This document shows positions 1 to 8,318 of a stretch of DNA of 41,835 nucleotides, piece by piece (the first letter of the stretch is position 1; each line of letters begins with the position of its first letter). Both the position numbers and the translations under genes were made by a program. This DNA comes from a virus: positions 1-41,835 of the IMG/VR virus record IMGVR_UViG_3300049617_000022, one strand, 5' to 3'. The notes below the pieces were generated by a model. That model was not told where the DNA came from, searched no databases, and was given only the letters and a program-made list of their open reading frames with translations.

Positions 1-111
1 TATTTTTATTCACGCTTTACGCAAACATTATTTTGTACTGTTGTACTGTTACATGAGTACACGAAATCCTGTGTGTGCTGCTGTACTTATGTAATGGTGT
101 AATGGTGTATG
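1..111. repeat. Terminal direct repeat, left copy
   Basis: These 111 bases recur without change as the last 111 bases of the window (41725-41835). The repeat means the sequence is circular or terminally redundant, so the phage genome is probably complete at about 41,724 bp. A P22-like packaging module suggests headful packaging of a circularly permuted genome. In that case the exact repeat length may come from the assembler rather than from a true physical end. Confidence 0.95.
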
Positions 112-189
112 AATACATGTACTTATGTACTAATGAGCTAGTGTAATGTTACGCTGTTGTACTATTACGGCAGTACAAGGGACGTTAGC
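1..189. promoter_or_regulatory. Repeat-rich region before small terminase, candidate packaging site
   Basis: The hexamer TGTACT occurs six times (34, 42, 82, 118, 126, 158), and its reverse complement AGTACA twice (56, 172). GTAATG-type words recur around 91-150, including the palindrome GTAATGTTAC at 143-152. No gene covers the stretch. Clustered repeats directly upstream of, or within, a small terminase gene are where pac recognition sites commonly lie, so this is a candidate TerS binding site. The role is inferred. It could also hold promoter or operator sites. Confidence 0.45.
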
Positions 190-642
190 ATGACAGATTT
201 TAGACTGCATAAGCCTACCGGTGAGTCGCGTGAAGCGGTACGTTCATTAGCGAGCTTCGGCGTGAGCAGAGAAGAAATCGCAAAATATATAAAAATAGAC
301 CCAGACACATTGGTCAAATATTACTCAGATATATTAGATACAGCAAAGACCAATGCGAATAGAAACATAGCGGAAATGTTATATCAAAAGGCCTTGAAGG
401 GTGATACGACCTGTATGATTTTCTGGTTAAAGACGCAGGCAAAATTCAGGGAAGTTGATAAAGCGGTAGAAAAGCCAATTCACGAATCTATTTTAGAGAT
501 TCTGCAATCTTTAAAAACTGTACAAGGTCTTGAAAGAAAAGAAATTTTAAAAGTTGAGAAGTTAGGTAACCGGTTATTAGAGGGTGAAAAGTTATATGAA
601 TACAACACAGGTAGGATAATTGCAGACAAGGAAAAGCAATGA
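190..642 (+). CDS. Small terminase subunit (putative)
   Basis: This 150-residue protein starts at ATG 190, preceded by the Shine-Dalgarno-like AAGGGA. The open frame extends to 157, but that start has no good ribosome site. The N-terminal part (residues about 10-45, containing REEIAKYIKI) reads as a small helix-turn-helix of the kind TerS uses to bind DNA. A helical region containing ALKGD and FWLKTQAKF follows. It lies just before the large terminase with one tiny gene between. TerS would recognise the packaging site and deliver DNA to TerL. The call rests on position and the helix-turn-helix-like segment; sequence similarity alone would be weak. Confidence 0.7.
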   Translation: MTDFRLHKPTGESREAVRSLASFGVSREEIAKYIKIDPDTLVKYYSDILDTAKTNANRNIAEMLYQKALKGDTTCMIFWLKTQAKFREVDKAVEKPIHESILEILQSLKTVQGLERKEILKVEKLGNRLLEGEKLYEYNTGRIIADKEKQ

Positions 643-806
643 CTTATACAGAAGATTGTACAAGTTGTAAGAAGGGTATGTCAGACATACACCGTTGTTA
701 TGATGATATACCTGAAAAGAACACCCACACACTAGAGGGTAAACCCATTTGTCATCAGTGTTGGGATAAAGATTTAGAGCAAGCAGTACAGGCAGCAGGG
801 TATTAA
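639..806 (+). CDS. Small zinc-finger-like protein
   Basis: This 55-residue protein overlaps the end of the small terminase gene by an ATGA junction, which suggests translational coupling. It has two cysteine pairs, CTSC near residues 7-10 and a CHQCW motif near 38-42, plus scattered His and Cys. That spacing fits a single treble-clef or zinc-ribbon fold. No function is recognised. It is the first of several very small Cys-rich proteins in this genome. It ends just before a terminator-like hairpin. Confidence 0.7.
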   Translation: MTYTEDCTSCKKGMSDIHRCYDDIPEKNTHTLEGKPICHQCWDKDLEQAVQAAGY

Positions 807-812
807 GAAAGC

Positions 813-840
813 CTCGCTCTCGCCTAGAAGAGCGGGTTTA
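813..840 (+). terminator. Terminator-like hairpin after small terminase pair
   Basis: CTCGCTCT-type bases 813-820 pair with 829-836, giving about eight base pairs including one G-U, with an eight-base loop. A short TTTA follows. The U-tract is weak, so this may be a partial terminator or attenuator between the TerS and TerL genes. Confidence 0.45.
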
Positions 841-898
841 GATCACTATCGTTCAGGGTATCATATTTATATATAACAGTAAAGGATTATTATTATAA

Positions 899-2419
899 AT
901 GCTAACTGATGAACAAATTCTATCATTGGATAACCTAGAGGTATTTGCACCTGCATTTCTGAAGATTAGATCTAAGTCTGGTGAGATTAAGCCTTTAGTG
1001 TTTAACCAAGCGCAAAGATATATACATAGTAGACTTGAGCAGCAATTGAAGCTAACAGGTAAGGTTAGGGCTTGTGTATTGAAGGGTAGGCAGCAGGGTT
1101 GTTCAACCTATATTCAGGGTAGGTATTCACATAAGGTTATTACCAAGAAGGGTATTAAGGCATACATTTTAACGCATGAACAGGAAGCGACTAATAACCT
1201 GTTTGAAATGACTAAGCGTTATATGGATGGTTTACCAGAAGGGTTAGCTCCAGAAGCAGAAGCTTCTACTGGATCAAAGCTCTATTACAAGGTATTGGAT
1301 TCTGGTTATACGGTAGGTACTGCAGGTAATAAGGGTGCAGGTAGATCACAGACTATTCAGTTATTTCATGGTAGTGAAGTAGCTTTCTGGCCTCATGCTA
1401 GTGAACATGCTAAAGGTGTGATGCAAGCTGTTAGTAGGGATGAAGGTACGGAGATTATTCTGGAGTCTACTGCTAATGGTATTGGTAACTATTTCTACCA
1501 TATGTGGCTAGGAGCAATGGCGGGTACGTCTGAGTTTCAGGCTATCTTTGTTCCGTGGTATTGGCAGATTGAATATATAGCAGATGATTATGGTTTCAAA
1601 CCTACTGAGGAAGAAAACGAGCTTTTAGATCATTATGGTCGAGATGGTTTATCAGTCAAGAACCTGGCTTGGCGACGATTGAAGATTGCTGAGTTCAGTA
1701 ATGACTACGATGTAGGGTTAGAGCAGTTTAAGCAAGAATATCCAATGACTGCTTCTGAGGCGTTTCGTAATCCAATTGACAATGCTTTTATCAATTCTGT
1801 ACATGTTATGCGTGCTAGGAAGGCAGAAGTCGATTCTGATGCCAAGTTAATCATTGGTGTAGATGTGGCAACTTCTGATGTGGATAAGACAGCAATCATT
1901 CGAAGACGTGGACGTTGGGCTGGAAAGCTAGAGAAGTTCAATAATCACAACACAATGGAAATATGTGGTAAATTAAAGCGCATTATTATCGAAGAAAAGC
2001 CAGAAAAGGTGTACATTGATTGCATAGGTATAGGTGCAGGTGTAGTAGATCGTATGCAAGAAATGGGTTACACACAGGTTGAAGGTGTGAATGTAGGACG
2101 GTCAGCTAATGATAAAGAACGTTTTAAGAACCTACGTGCAGAACTTTGGCAAGAATGTAGTGACTGGTTATCACAGGAAATGGCAGTCCAGATTCCTGAT
2201 GATGACGAACTGCATGGTGAGTTGTGTTCTTTGGGTTACAAGTTTAACTCAAATGGTCAGTTACAGATTGAATCGAAAGATGACCTTAAGGCCAGAGGTA
2301 TGCCAAGCCCGGATGGTGCAGATGCATTATGTCTGACCTTTTATGGTGGTTTCTATAGTTCAGGGGTATCTGTACAAATCGACAAATTAGCACCTAATGA
2401 AAGAGCAATGTTCTTATAG
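899..2419 (+). CDS. Large terminase subunit (packaging ATPase/nuclease)
   Basis: This 506-residue TerL is the motor that pumps DNA into the prohead and cuts the concatemer. A Walker A-like KGRQQGCST lies at residues 62-70. A hydrophobic strand ending HGSEVA (about 157-162) is the likely Walker B region, and the coupling motif ILESTANG is at 187-194. The C-terminal RNase H-like nuclease shows GVDVATSD with Asp322, YIDCIGIG with Asp374, and SPDGADAL with Asp472 and Asp475 as probable metal ligands. Length is normal for the family. Two portal start codons lie just after it, one of them inside its stop region. Confidence 0.95.
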   Translation: MLTDEQILSLDNLEVFAPAFLKIRSKSGEIKPLVFNQAQRYIHSRLEQQLKLTGKVRACVLKGRQQGCSTYIQGRYSHKVITKKGIKAYILTHEQEATNNLFEMTKRYMDGLPEGLAPEAEASTGSKLYYKVLDSGYTVGTAGNKGAGRSQTIQLFHGSEVAFWPHASEHAKGVMQAVSRDEGTEIILESTANGIGNYFYHMWLGAMAGTSEFQAIFVPWYWQIEYIADDYGFKPTEEENELLDHYGRDGLSVKNLAWRRLKIAEFSNDYDVGLEQFKQEYPMTASEAFRNPIDNAFINSVHVMRARKAEVDSDAKLIIGVDVATSDVDKTAIIRRRGRWAGKLEKFNNHNTMEICGKLKRIIIEEKPEKVYIDCIGIGAGVVDRMQEMGYTQVEGVNVGRSANDKERFKNLRAELWQECSDWLSQEMAVQIPDDDELHGELCSLGYKFNSNGQLQIESKDDLKARGMPSPDGADALCLTFYGGFYSSGVSVQIDKLAPNERAMFL

Positions 2420-2429
2420 GGAGTACATG

Positions 2430-4604
2430 ATGGCAAGGAAAAATCCAGAAGTTACAAAACGGATTAGAGCCAGAATAGACAAGTGGGATAAGTATTGGCG
2501 TATCAATAGAGAGCAATGGTACGAATGGGTGCAGTTTGTCATGGGTGACCAATGGCGTGAAGATGAGTCTAAACTCTTTGAACGCTATAATAAGATACCA
2601 CTGACTTTCAATAAACTCGGTGCTTTAGCTAATCATATGTTGGGTGACCAACGTCAAAATACACCAATGTTGCAGATACATCCTGACGACTTTGTTCCAC
2701 CGCAAACAGCAGATACCAGAGCTGCCTTAATCAAAAATATATCATTTAATTCACCTTCTGAAATTGCTTATCAGACGGCTTTCCAAGGATCTATTGTTGG
2801 TGGATATGGTGCATTTGGTGGACAAATCAAATATAGCGATGAAAATTCTTTTGAACAGGAATTTGAAATATTTGAAATAAAAGACCCTAATCGGTGTTAT
2901 TGGGATGTGGCAGCAGAAACACCTTGTAAGACAGATGGTATGGGTTGTGGTTATAGAATCAGAATGTCACGTGAAAAATTCAAAGGTATATATGGTGAAA
3001 ATATTGAATCTAAAATTGGATCAACGGCTATTACAGAAGATAGTTCACTAGCCTTTGCTGACGATGATTCCATAACTATTGTCTATGATTTCGAGCGTGA
3101 AGGTAAGAAATCAACTATATATAAACTTTCAAATGGTCAGACAGTTAGTAAAAAAGAATTAAAGGCACTCGAAACCTTTGAAATAGATGGTATGGAAACT
3201 GCTCTTTATATCTATCAAGGTGAACCAGTCAGTGTGGTGGATGAACGTGATGTTACTCGTTATACAATCAAACATAGAGAAATAGCCGGTGAATATATCC
3301 TCAATGAAACTGATTTTCCGACACAACAATTGCCAATTGTCTATGTTGACCAGAACTCCTATTGGGATAAACGTGGTCAACAGATTACAAGATCGTTCTT
3401 CCAAGATGTAAAAGATGCCCAGCGTTATTTGAATTATCTGGCTACCCAATCTGCCTATATCATGAAGGTTAGCCGTTATGACCAATTTATGGCAAGCCGT
3501 AAAAATGTAGCTGCTCCTGATACCCAACAGATATGGCGTGATCCATCTGTTCAACAAGGTGCATTGATTTATGATGAATCGCCTAATGGCAATAAACCTG
3601 AACAGTTGCGTCCACCTGAACTCTCACAATCCTTGATGACACAGTATGAGCGTTGCCTGATGGATATTCAGACAGGTACAGGTATGTATAATACGCAATT
3701 AGGAGAAAAGGGTAATGAAGTCTCAGGACGTGCTATTGATGCTCGGACTAAGCGTGGTAGTTACAATACTTATGTGCCTTTCAATAGTCTCAATAGGGCG
3801 ATTGCTTGCATGGGACAGATTATCAATGAAGCAATCCCATCGGTATATAGTGACGAGCGACTTATCATGTTACAGATGCCAGACAGAGAAAATGTGCCTA
3901 CTAAACTGAACGAACCGGTTGATGAGTATGGTATGGAGGTTACTAATGATATGACTACGGGTAATTACCATATCAGGTTACTACCTGGAGCATCATATGA
4001 AGGTCAGAAGATGGAAGCTCTGCAGTCTATGGAAATGATGTTGGCTGCTGACAAATCTGGTCAAGTATTCCCATTGATTGCTGATCTTTATGCTGAAAAC
4101 CTGCCATTACCTAATAGTAATGAACTCCGTAATCGTTTAAGAACCATTGTTCCACCAGAAATTATTGAAGCAGGTAAAACTGGTAAACCATTACCACCAA
4201 AACCACCACAACCAAACCCAGAAATGGAGATGATTGCACTCAAAAAGCAAGAATTAGAAGCAAAAATTGCTGATGGACAGCGTGAAATGCAGCAAAAAGC
4301 TAAAGAATTTGAGTTAAAAGAGAAAGAAATGCAACGAAAAGCCATTGAAACACATCAAGATATGACTGTTGCATGGGCAAAATTGGAATCTGAGAAAGAA
4401 GAAGCAGCTGCACAACTACAAGAAGCCATTTTGCGATATAAAGCTGAATTACAGAATATACAAAATAATGCAGAAATGACTCATGCAAATAATTTAGTTA
4501 AATTATTGACACATGGTACACAATTGCATCATGAGCGCGAAATGCAGCATAAAGAATTGAATCATCCTAGCAATAATCAACTTAAACAACCTAAAAGTGA
4601 GTAA
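2430..4604 (+). CDS. Portal protein, P22-like
   Basis: The protein has about 724 residues. AGGGAG at 2418-2423 serves ATG 2430 (spacing 6) or ATG 2427 (spacing 3). An upstream ATG at 2397 lies inside the terminase gene and is less likely. The N-terminal part reads like P22-family portals, with a conserved NKLGALANHMLGDQRQN segment. The C-terminal 120 residues change character: a proline-rich linker (KPLPPKPPQPNPE) leads into a long charged coiled coil. The portal dodecamer occupies one capsid vertex and connects terminase and tail. The extended coiled-coil tail could form a barrel inside the head. Confidence 0.9.
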   Translation: MARKNPEVTKRIRARIDKWDKYWRINREQWYEWVQFVMGDQWREDESKLFERYNKIPLTFNKLGALANHMLGDQRQNTPMLQIHPDDFVPPQTADTRAALIKNISFNSPSEIAYQTAFQGSIVGGYGAFGGQIKYSDENSFEQEFEIFEIKDPNRCYWDVAAETPCKTDGMGCGYRIRMSREKFKGIYGENIESKIGSTAITEDSSLAFADDDSITIVYDFEREGKKSTIYKLSNGQTVSKKELKALETFEIDGMETALYIYQGEPVSVVDERDVTRYTIKHREIAGEYILNETDFPTQQLPIVYVDQNSYWDKRGQQITRSFFQDVKDAQRYLNYLATQSAYIMKVSRYDQFMASRKNVAAPDTQQIWRDPSVQQGALIYDESPNGNKPEQLRPPELSQSLMTQYERCLMDIQTGTGMYNTQLGEKGNEVSGRAIDARTKRGSYNTYVPFNSLNRAIACMGQIINEAIPSVYSDERLIMLQMPDRENVPTKLNEPVDEYGMEVTNDMTTGNYHIRLLPGASYEGQKMEALQSMEMMLAADKSGQVFPLIADLYAENLPLPNSNELRNRLRTIVPPEIIEAGKTGKPLPPKPPQPNPEMEMIALKKQELEAKIADGQREMQQKAKEFELKEKEMQRKAIETHQDMTVAWAKLESEKEEAAAQLQEAILRYKAELQNIQNNAEMTHANNLVKLLTHGTQLHHEREMQHKELNHPSNNQLKQPKSE

Positions 4605-4606
4605 AT

Positions 4607-5515
4607 ATGTCTGATGAACAAGATGTGAAAGAACCAGAGATACGACCAATTAAGAATGTAGATGCATTACTTATTGCTTCACAAAATAGTGATGTTCCAC
4701 GTGAATCATCACCAGTTGAAAAGCCTGTTGAAACAGTGCAAGAGGTATCGGTAACTCCTGAACAGGAAACTGATGAAGCTGTCGAACAACCCGCAGATGC
4801 ACATCAACAGGAAGATAAGGTTGACAATAAATCTGATAAGGTTGACAAAGAATCTCCTAAAACTGACACAGATGAATACGGTACACCTGTTACTGGAAAG
4901 AAAAAACTCTATACAGAAGAAGAAGTTAATCTAAAGATTCGTGAACGTTTGAAACGTGGTCAGTATGCTGAACAACAGCAACAACCGCAGGTATTGCAAC
5001 ACCAGACACCACCTAATACTCCTGAATCTGGTGAAGATGAATCATGGGAAGTTACCCTAGATAAGTATGTTGATAAACGTATTGATAGACGGCAACAAGA
5101 AGCTCAGGAATTGCAATGGCAGCAAAAACAACGTCAGGAACAATCTGAATTTGAAGAAAAGTTTAGTTCTGGTATGTCGAAATATGAAGATTTTAAAGAA
5201 GTAGTTGCTGGTCAACCTTTGACAGACACAATGATGTTAGCTACGAAGTCTATGAATAATCCAGCAGCTTTTATCTATGCAGCAGCCAAGACTCAACCAG
5301 CAGAATTAGAACGTATTTCTAAGATACCTGATGCATTAATACAAGCTGCTGAAATTGGTCGTTTAGAAGAAAAAATGAAAAAAGTACGTAATGCTGCCAG
5401 TCATGCTAAGCCAATTAAAACAGCAAAAAGTGATATGGTTGAAGGCAAGGAAGTCAAAAAACAATCAATTGACAGCTTGATTCATGCACATGCTAAGACT
5501 AAATTTAGAAGATAA
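4607..5515 (+). CDS. Scaffolding protein (putative)
   Basis: A 302-residue, very acidic and Gln/Glu-rich protein lies between portal and coat, the position of P22 gp8. The first 120 residues are low-complexity and probably disordered. Residues about 130-200 are a Gln-rich coiled coil, and the end is basic (KTKFRR), as expected for a coat-binding tail. Scaffolds assemble the prohead and then leave it. The call rests on position and composition, not on clear sequence identity. Confidence 0.7.
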   Translation: MSDEQDVKEPEIRPIKNVDALLIASQNSDVPRESSPVEKPVETVQEVSVTPEQETDEAVEQPADAHQQEDKVDNKSDKVDKESPKTDTDEYGTPVTGKKKLYTEEEVNLKIRERLKRGQYAEQQQQPQVLQHQTPPNTPESGEDESWEVTLDKYVDKRIDRRQQEAQELQWQQKQRQEQSEFEEKFSSGMSKYEDFKEVVAGQPLTDTMMLATKSMNNPAAFIYAAAKTQPAELERISKIPDALIQAAEIGRLEEKMKKVRNAASHAKPIKTAKSDMVEGKEVKKQSIDSLIHAHAKTKFRR

Positions 5516-5532
5516 CTGAAAAGGAGTTAGTC

Positions 5533-5688
5533 ATGCCAATACCTGGAGATAATGGTCAACCTGATCTTGAACGTAAACAACAGGAAGAACGTATCATTAA
5601 AGTAGCAAATGAAGGTGCATGTGTTCAAAAAGAAGTCATGATGAACAAACCAGCACCTAAAGAAAAATGTATTTTTGGGAAAGTCTAA
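5533..5688 (+). CDS. Small virion-region protein
   Basis: This 51-residue protein has a strong AAGGAG six bases before its ATG. It is hydrophilic, with no recognised motif (it begins MPIPGDNGQPDLERKQ). Its stop codon overlaps a following ATG in a TAATG junction. It belongs to a run of small, polar, tightly packed genes between scaffold and coat. It may be a minor head protein or an accessory gene; function unknown. Confidence 0.65.
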   Translation: MPIPGDNGQPDLERKQQEERIIKVANEGACVQKEVMMNKPAPKEKCIFGKV

Positions 5689-5744
5689 TGCGAAGAAAGC
5701 CTAAAAGTGACCAAAACTATATATTGGGAAGCTTCACAGCTTAA
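5688..5744 (+). CDS. Possible 18-residue peptide
   Basis: An ATG overlapping the stop of the previous gene (TAATG) opens an 18-codon frame that starts MRRKPKSDQN. It would fill part of the gap before the DUF2829 gene. It has no motif. The overlap is the only support, so this may be chance. Confidence 0.2.
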   Translation: MRRKPKSDQNYILGSFTA

Positions 5745-5778
5745 TAAGCATATAAATAAGTATCAGTGGAGATATTAC

Positions 5779-6060
5779 ATGAATTTCAGTGAGGCATTAG
5801 AACGAATAAAAAATGGTGATAAAGCATATCGTGAAGGTTGGAATGGCAAAGATATGTTTGTGTATCTGGTAGAGGGATCGCAGTTTGTAGTGAATCGCGC
5901 ACCTTTAAATAAGATTTATCCAGAAGGTACAGAAATCAATTACAGACCGCATATTGACTTAAAAGCTGCCGATGGAACTTGTGGTGTATGGTCGCCAAGT
6001 AATAGTGATGTTCTTGCAGAGGATTGGCGCATTAAACAATCAAATCATATAGAGGAATAA
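5779..6060 (+). CDS. DUF2829 / Tad2-like anti-Thoeris protein
   Basis: The start is ATG 5779, preceded by GGAGA; a GTG at 5707 would add 24 unrelated residues. The 93-residue product matches the DUF2829 family pattern along its length: WNGKDMF at 21-27, NRAPL at 39-43, IYPEGTEINYRPHID at 46-60, Trp71, and LAEDW at 79-83. DUF2829 is the family of Tad2, which binds the glycocyclic-ADP-ribose signal of Thoeris defence. The gene sits as a cargo gene between scaffold and coat. Family membership looks firm. The anti-Thoeris activity of this member is inferred. Confidence 0.85.
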   Translation: MNFSEALERIKNGDKAYREGWNGKDMFVYLVEGSQFVVNRAPLNKIYPEGTEINYRPHIDLKAADGTCGVWSPSNSDVLAEDWRIKQSNHIEE

Positions 6061-6063
6061 TCC

Positions 6064-6222
6064 ATGAAAAAGAATGGTGTTGATTACGATGAATGTTGTT
6101 ATGAAGAAATGACCAATAAAGTTGGTGGTCAATCACAGCCACAAGAATATCATGATGAACCTATGCGTAATGCATATGAGAATCGTGACCACAATGCTTT
6201 TGACCAATCGGGGATGAAGTAA
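6064..6222 (+). CDS. Small polar protein, unknown
   Basis: This 52-residue acidic protein (MKKNGVDYDECCYEE start) sits three bases after the Tad2-like gene. It has a GAGGAATA ribosome site overlapping that gene's end. Its stop overlaps the next ATG (TAATG). No domain is recognised. It is probably expressed as part of the same small-gene cluster. Confidence 0.65.
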   Translation: MKKNGVDYDECCYEEMTNKVGGQSQPQEYHDEPMRNAYENRDHNAFDQSGMK

Positions 6223-6404
6223 TGCGTGACAATGAGGTAAATCAATCAGAAATTGCCTATGAACAGGCTGGTGCTAAGGAAGAAAAATCCAAAGTATTGG
6301 AAAATAAGCAATTTCCGGGTGACAAGATGCCACAAAATGCGCATATTCAATCTAAACATAAACCTGAAAGACAAGAAATTAAACGTTATGGAGAATATAG
6401 ATAA
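6222..6404 (+). CDS. Small polar protein, unknown
   Basis: A 60-residue, highly charged protein is coupled at both ends by TAATG junctions. Its composition (many Lys, Glu, Gln, His) suggests a disordered or capsid-associated peptide. There is no recognisable motif. Confidence 0.65.
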   Translation: MRDNEVNQSEIAYEQAGAKEEKSKVLENKQFPGDKMPQNAHIQSKHKPERQEIKRYGEYR

Positions 6405-6553
6405 TGCCACTCGTTAAAGGAAAAGAAGCAAAATCAAAGAAAGGATTTGGTAAAAATGTTAAAGCTGAAATGAAAGCTGGTAAACCACAGAAACAAGCAG
6501 TAGCAATTGCTTATTCAGAAGCTGGAGAAAAGAAAAAGCATAAGAAAAAGTAA
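6404..6553 (+). CDS. Small basic protein, DUF6496-like
   Basis: This 49-residue basic protein carries the segment AGKPQKQAVAIAYSEAG, a hallmark of a widespread family of tiny phage proteins (DUF6496-type) often found near head genes. The ends are Lys-rich. Its start overlaps the previous stop (TAATG). Its function is not established; a nucleic-acid-binding role would fit the charge. The coat promoter follows directly. Confidence 0.65.
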   Translation: MPLVKGKEAKSKKGFGKNVKAEMKAGKPQKQAVAIAYSEAGEKKKHKKK

Positions 6554-6558
6554 GATAG

Positions 6559-6588
6559 TTGCACGTTAGACGAAATTAGCACTATAAT
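6559..6588 (+). promoter_or_regulatory. Promoter for the coat protein gene
   Basis: A perfect -10 box TATAAT (6583-6588) lies 18 bases after TTGCAC (6559-6564), a weak -35 box. It is placed between the small-gene cluster and the coat gene, where strong extra expression is expected. Confidence 0.6.
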
Positions 6589-6594
6589 GTATCA

Positions 6595-6714
6595 AATTAG
6601 CGTGTAGTTACAGGAAGATCCGCTACTTCCAAAAGGCGCGTACTGTTAGTCGCCCGCTTCGACAATAAATGTCGCCCGTAAGGGTAAAACTAATTATTGT
6701 TGGAGCGCACTCAC
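6595..6714 (+). promoter_or_regulatory. Structured leader of the coat gene
   Basis: The leader holds two copies of GTCGCCCG. The first can form a hairpin with CGAC a few bases on, and the second sits in a CCC-GTAA-GGG hairpin. CAATAA just upstream of the second hairpin can pair with TTATTG just before the ribosome site, closing both into a larger arm. GGAG lies nine bases before the chosen ATG 6715. A stable 5' leader would fit high coat output. The pairings are read by eye only. Confidence 0.4.
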
Positions 6715-7953
6715 ATGCCTAATATTTTTGAAACTACACAATATGTACTCGATGAAACTTTTATCCGTTTTGTTAACTATCTGAATTATGCCAAAGTTGC
6801 TAACCGCAACATTGAAGGCGATTTCAAGGGATTGAAATATGCAACTGGTCAAACAATTGATTATCGTTTGGAAGAACGGTACTTGGGTGGTGAAGGTGCG
6901 ACGGCGGTTTCTGAGGCTCGTGTACAGGTTATCAGACCACTTACCATCAGCAAACAGTTCAACACAATGGTCGAATTTAGTGGTTTCGAACTGACTTTTG
7001 ATCGCGCACGCGATCAACCATATCTCGACATGATGCTCAATCCTAGAGCTAAACGTCTGGCTAACTTGGTTGAAAAGTTCATCGCAACAGACAATTTCCA
7101 ACTTCAAGTCTACCAATATACCGGTACACCGGGCGTTCCAGTAGACTTCAATACCGTTCTGGTCACAGATGCTTACATGACGCAGTTAGGTATTCCAGAA
7201 GACGGTAATAGATACTTCTCTTGCTCACCAATGGTATCTGCCGGCTTGTCAAACGATCTGTACACTGTCTTCAATAACACAGTTAACCGTGGCGCATTGA
7301 TGGATGGTTTCATTGGCCACTTGTCAGGTTTCGACTTCTTCAAAACCAACTTCCTTGTTAGACAGATTGCTGGTACGCCGGGTGGTACAGGCGGTGGCAC
7401 ACCACCAACTGGTTTTGTTGATGCAGGTTTAGTAGCCAGTGTTGCAAATGGCAATACCTTTACTGTTACTAACTTAACAAACGGTGCAACACCATTTAAT
7501 CCGGGTGACTTGTTAACATTAGATATTGCAGCAAATGTATTCATGGTTAATCCATTGACTTATGAACCATTAGCACAAACAGCACAGTTTGTAGTCGTAT
7601 CTTCAACTGCTGCTGCTGGTAATACTGCTACTGTTGTAGTTAGCCCAACTATTGTGTCATCTGGCGCAAGACAGAATGTATCTGCTGCAATTCCGGTTAA
7701 TGCGCAGTTATACCTGGCTCAGTCACACAATGTGTCGATTGCGTTCCATAATCAATCTATCGTGTTTGCTGCTCCGCCAATCAAAGAACTGAAAGGTGGT
7801 GTAGAAGCGGTTACTTCCTATAGTGATCTTTATAAACTTGCCATGACCTACACACTGGGTGCTGACATTCGTAACTACGTCCAACTTGATCGTATAGACG
7901 TAATTTGCGGTGTTGCAATTAATCCAGAGTTTGCTGTTTGTGTAATGTCGTAG
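6715..7953 (+). CDS. Major capsid protein, P22 coat-like
   Basis: ATG 6715 gives a 412-residue protein. An in-frame start at 6697 lies upstream of the GGAG site and is rejected. The sequence has the features of the P22 gp5 coat family: an N-terminal segment with YVLDETFIRFVNYL, a DYRLEERYLGGEG region, the SKQFNTMVEFSGFELTF beta strands, and a Gly/Thr-rich insertion at about residues 225-330. The fold is HK97-like with an inserted domain. It has its own promoter upstream and a strong terminator downstream. Codon choice looks more uniform and C-ending than in its neighbours, consistent with high expression. Confidence 0.85.
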   Translation: MPNIFETTQYVLDETFIRFVNYLNYAKVANRNIEGDFKGLKYATGQTIDYRLEERYLGGEGATAVSEARVQVIRPLTISKQFNTMVEFSGFELTFDRARDQPYLDMMLNPRAKRLANLVEKFIATDNFQLQVYQYTGTPGVPVDFNTVLVTDAYMTQLGIPEDGNRYFSCSPMVSAGLSNDLYTVFNNTVNRGALMDGFIGHLSGFDFFKTNFLVRQIAGTPGGTGGGTPPTGFVDAGLVASVANGNTFTVTNLTNGATPFNPGDLLTLDIAANVFMVNPLTYEPLAQTAQFVVVSSTAAAGNTATVVVSPTIVSSGARQNVSAAIPVNAQLYLAQSHNVSIAFHNQSIVFAAPPIKELKGGVEAVTSYSDLYKLAMTYTLGADIRNYVQLDRIDVICGVAINPEFAVCVMS

Positions 7954-7962
7954 TCCAGACTT

Positions 7963-8000
7963 GAGGGTAGGTATCTAATTAATACTTACCCTCTTTTTTT
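7963..8000 (+). terminator. Intrinsic terminator after coat gene
   Basis: GAGGGTA (7963-7969) pairs with TACCCTC (7987-7993). GTAT/ATAC continue the stem, and seven T residues follow directly. This is the clearest rho-independent terminator in the window and probably limits coat mRNA. Confidence 0.9.
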
Positions 8001-8015
8001 ATGTGAGGAATTTTA

Positions 8016-8318
8016 ATGAGACAAGCAAAGAAAGAAGAAGTGGAACAGATTAATTACAAAGATAGATGGTATGACAAAAAAGATTTTGGAGTCATGTTGT
8101 ATAGCATTGATAGTTCAATATTAGTGAAATCAACAGAAGAAATTGAAGATTTAAAGTCTTCTGGTAAATGGTTTGAAACAAGAAATGATGCGAAAGAAGC
8201 GCAATTGAAAGCACAAGTAAAACGTAAAAAAGCTGAAAAGGTTGTTCCAATAGAAACACTGGATGATATAAAGGAAGAAGATTATGGCATCCCAGACGGT
8301 GAAGCAGTTTGTAACTGA
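8016..8318 (+). CDS. Head/neck region protein, unknown
   Basis: A 100-residue charged protein starts at ATG 8016 behind GTGAGGAAT. A conserved-looking DRWYDKKDF segment and an ISSSGKWF-type region suggest a compact N-terminal domain, with a Lys/Glu helical tail at about residues 65-100. It overlaps the next gene by 35 bases. Its place between coat and the gp4-like gene suggests a head-completion or minor capsid role, but nothing specific is recognised. Confidence 0.7.
   Translation: MRQAKKEEVEQINYKDRWYDKKDFGVMLYSIDSSILVKSTEEIEDLKSSGKWFETRNDAKEAQLKAQVKRKKAEKVVPIETLDDIKEEDYGIPDGEAVCN

Noticed and set aside
3159-3557. Long reverse-strand frame inside the portal gene
   Set aside because: It lies wholly opposite a well-supported gene and has no ribosome site or recognisable product.
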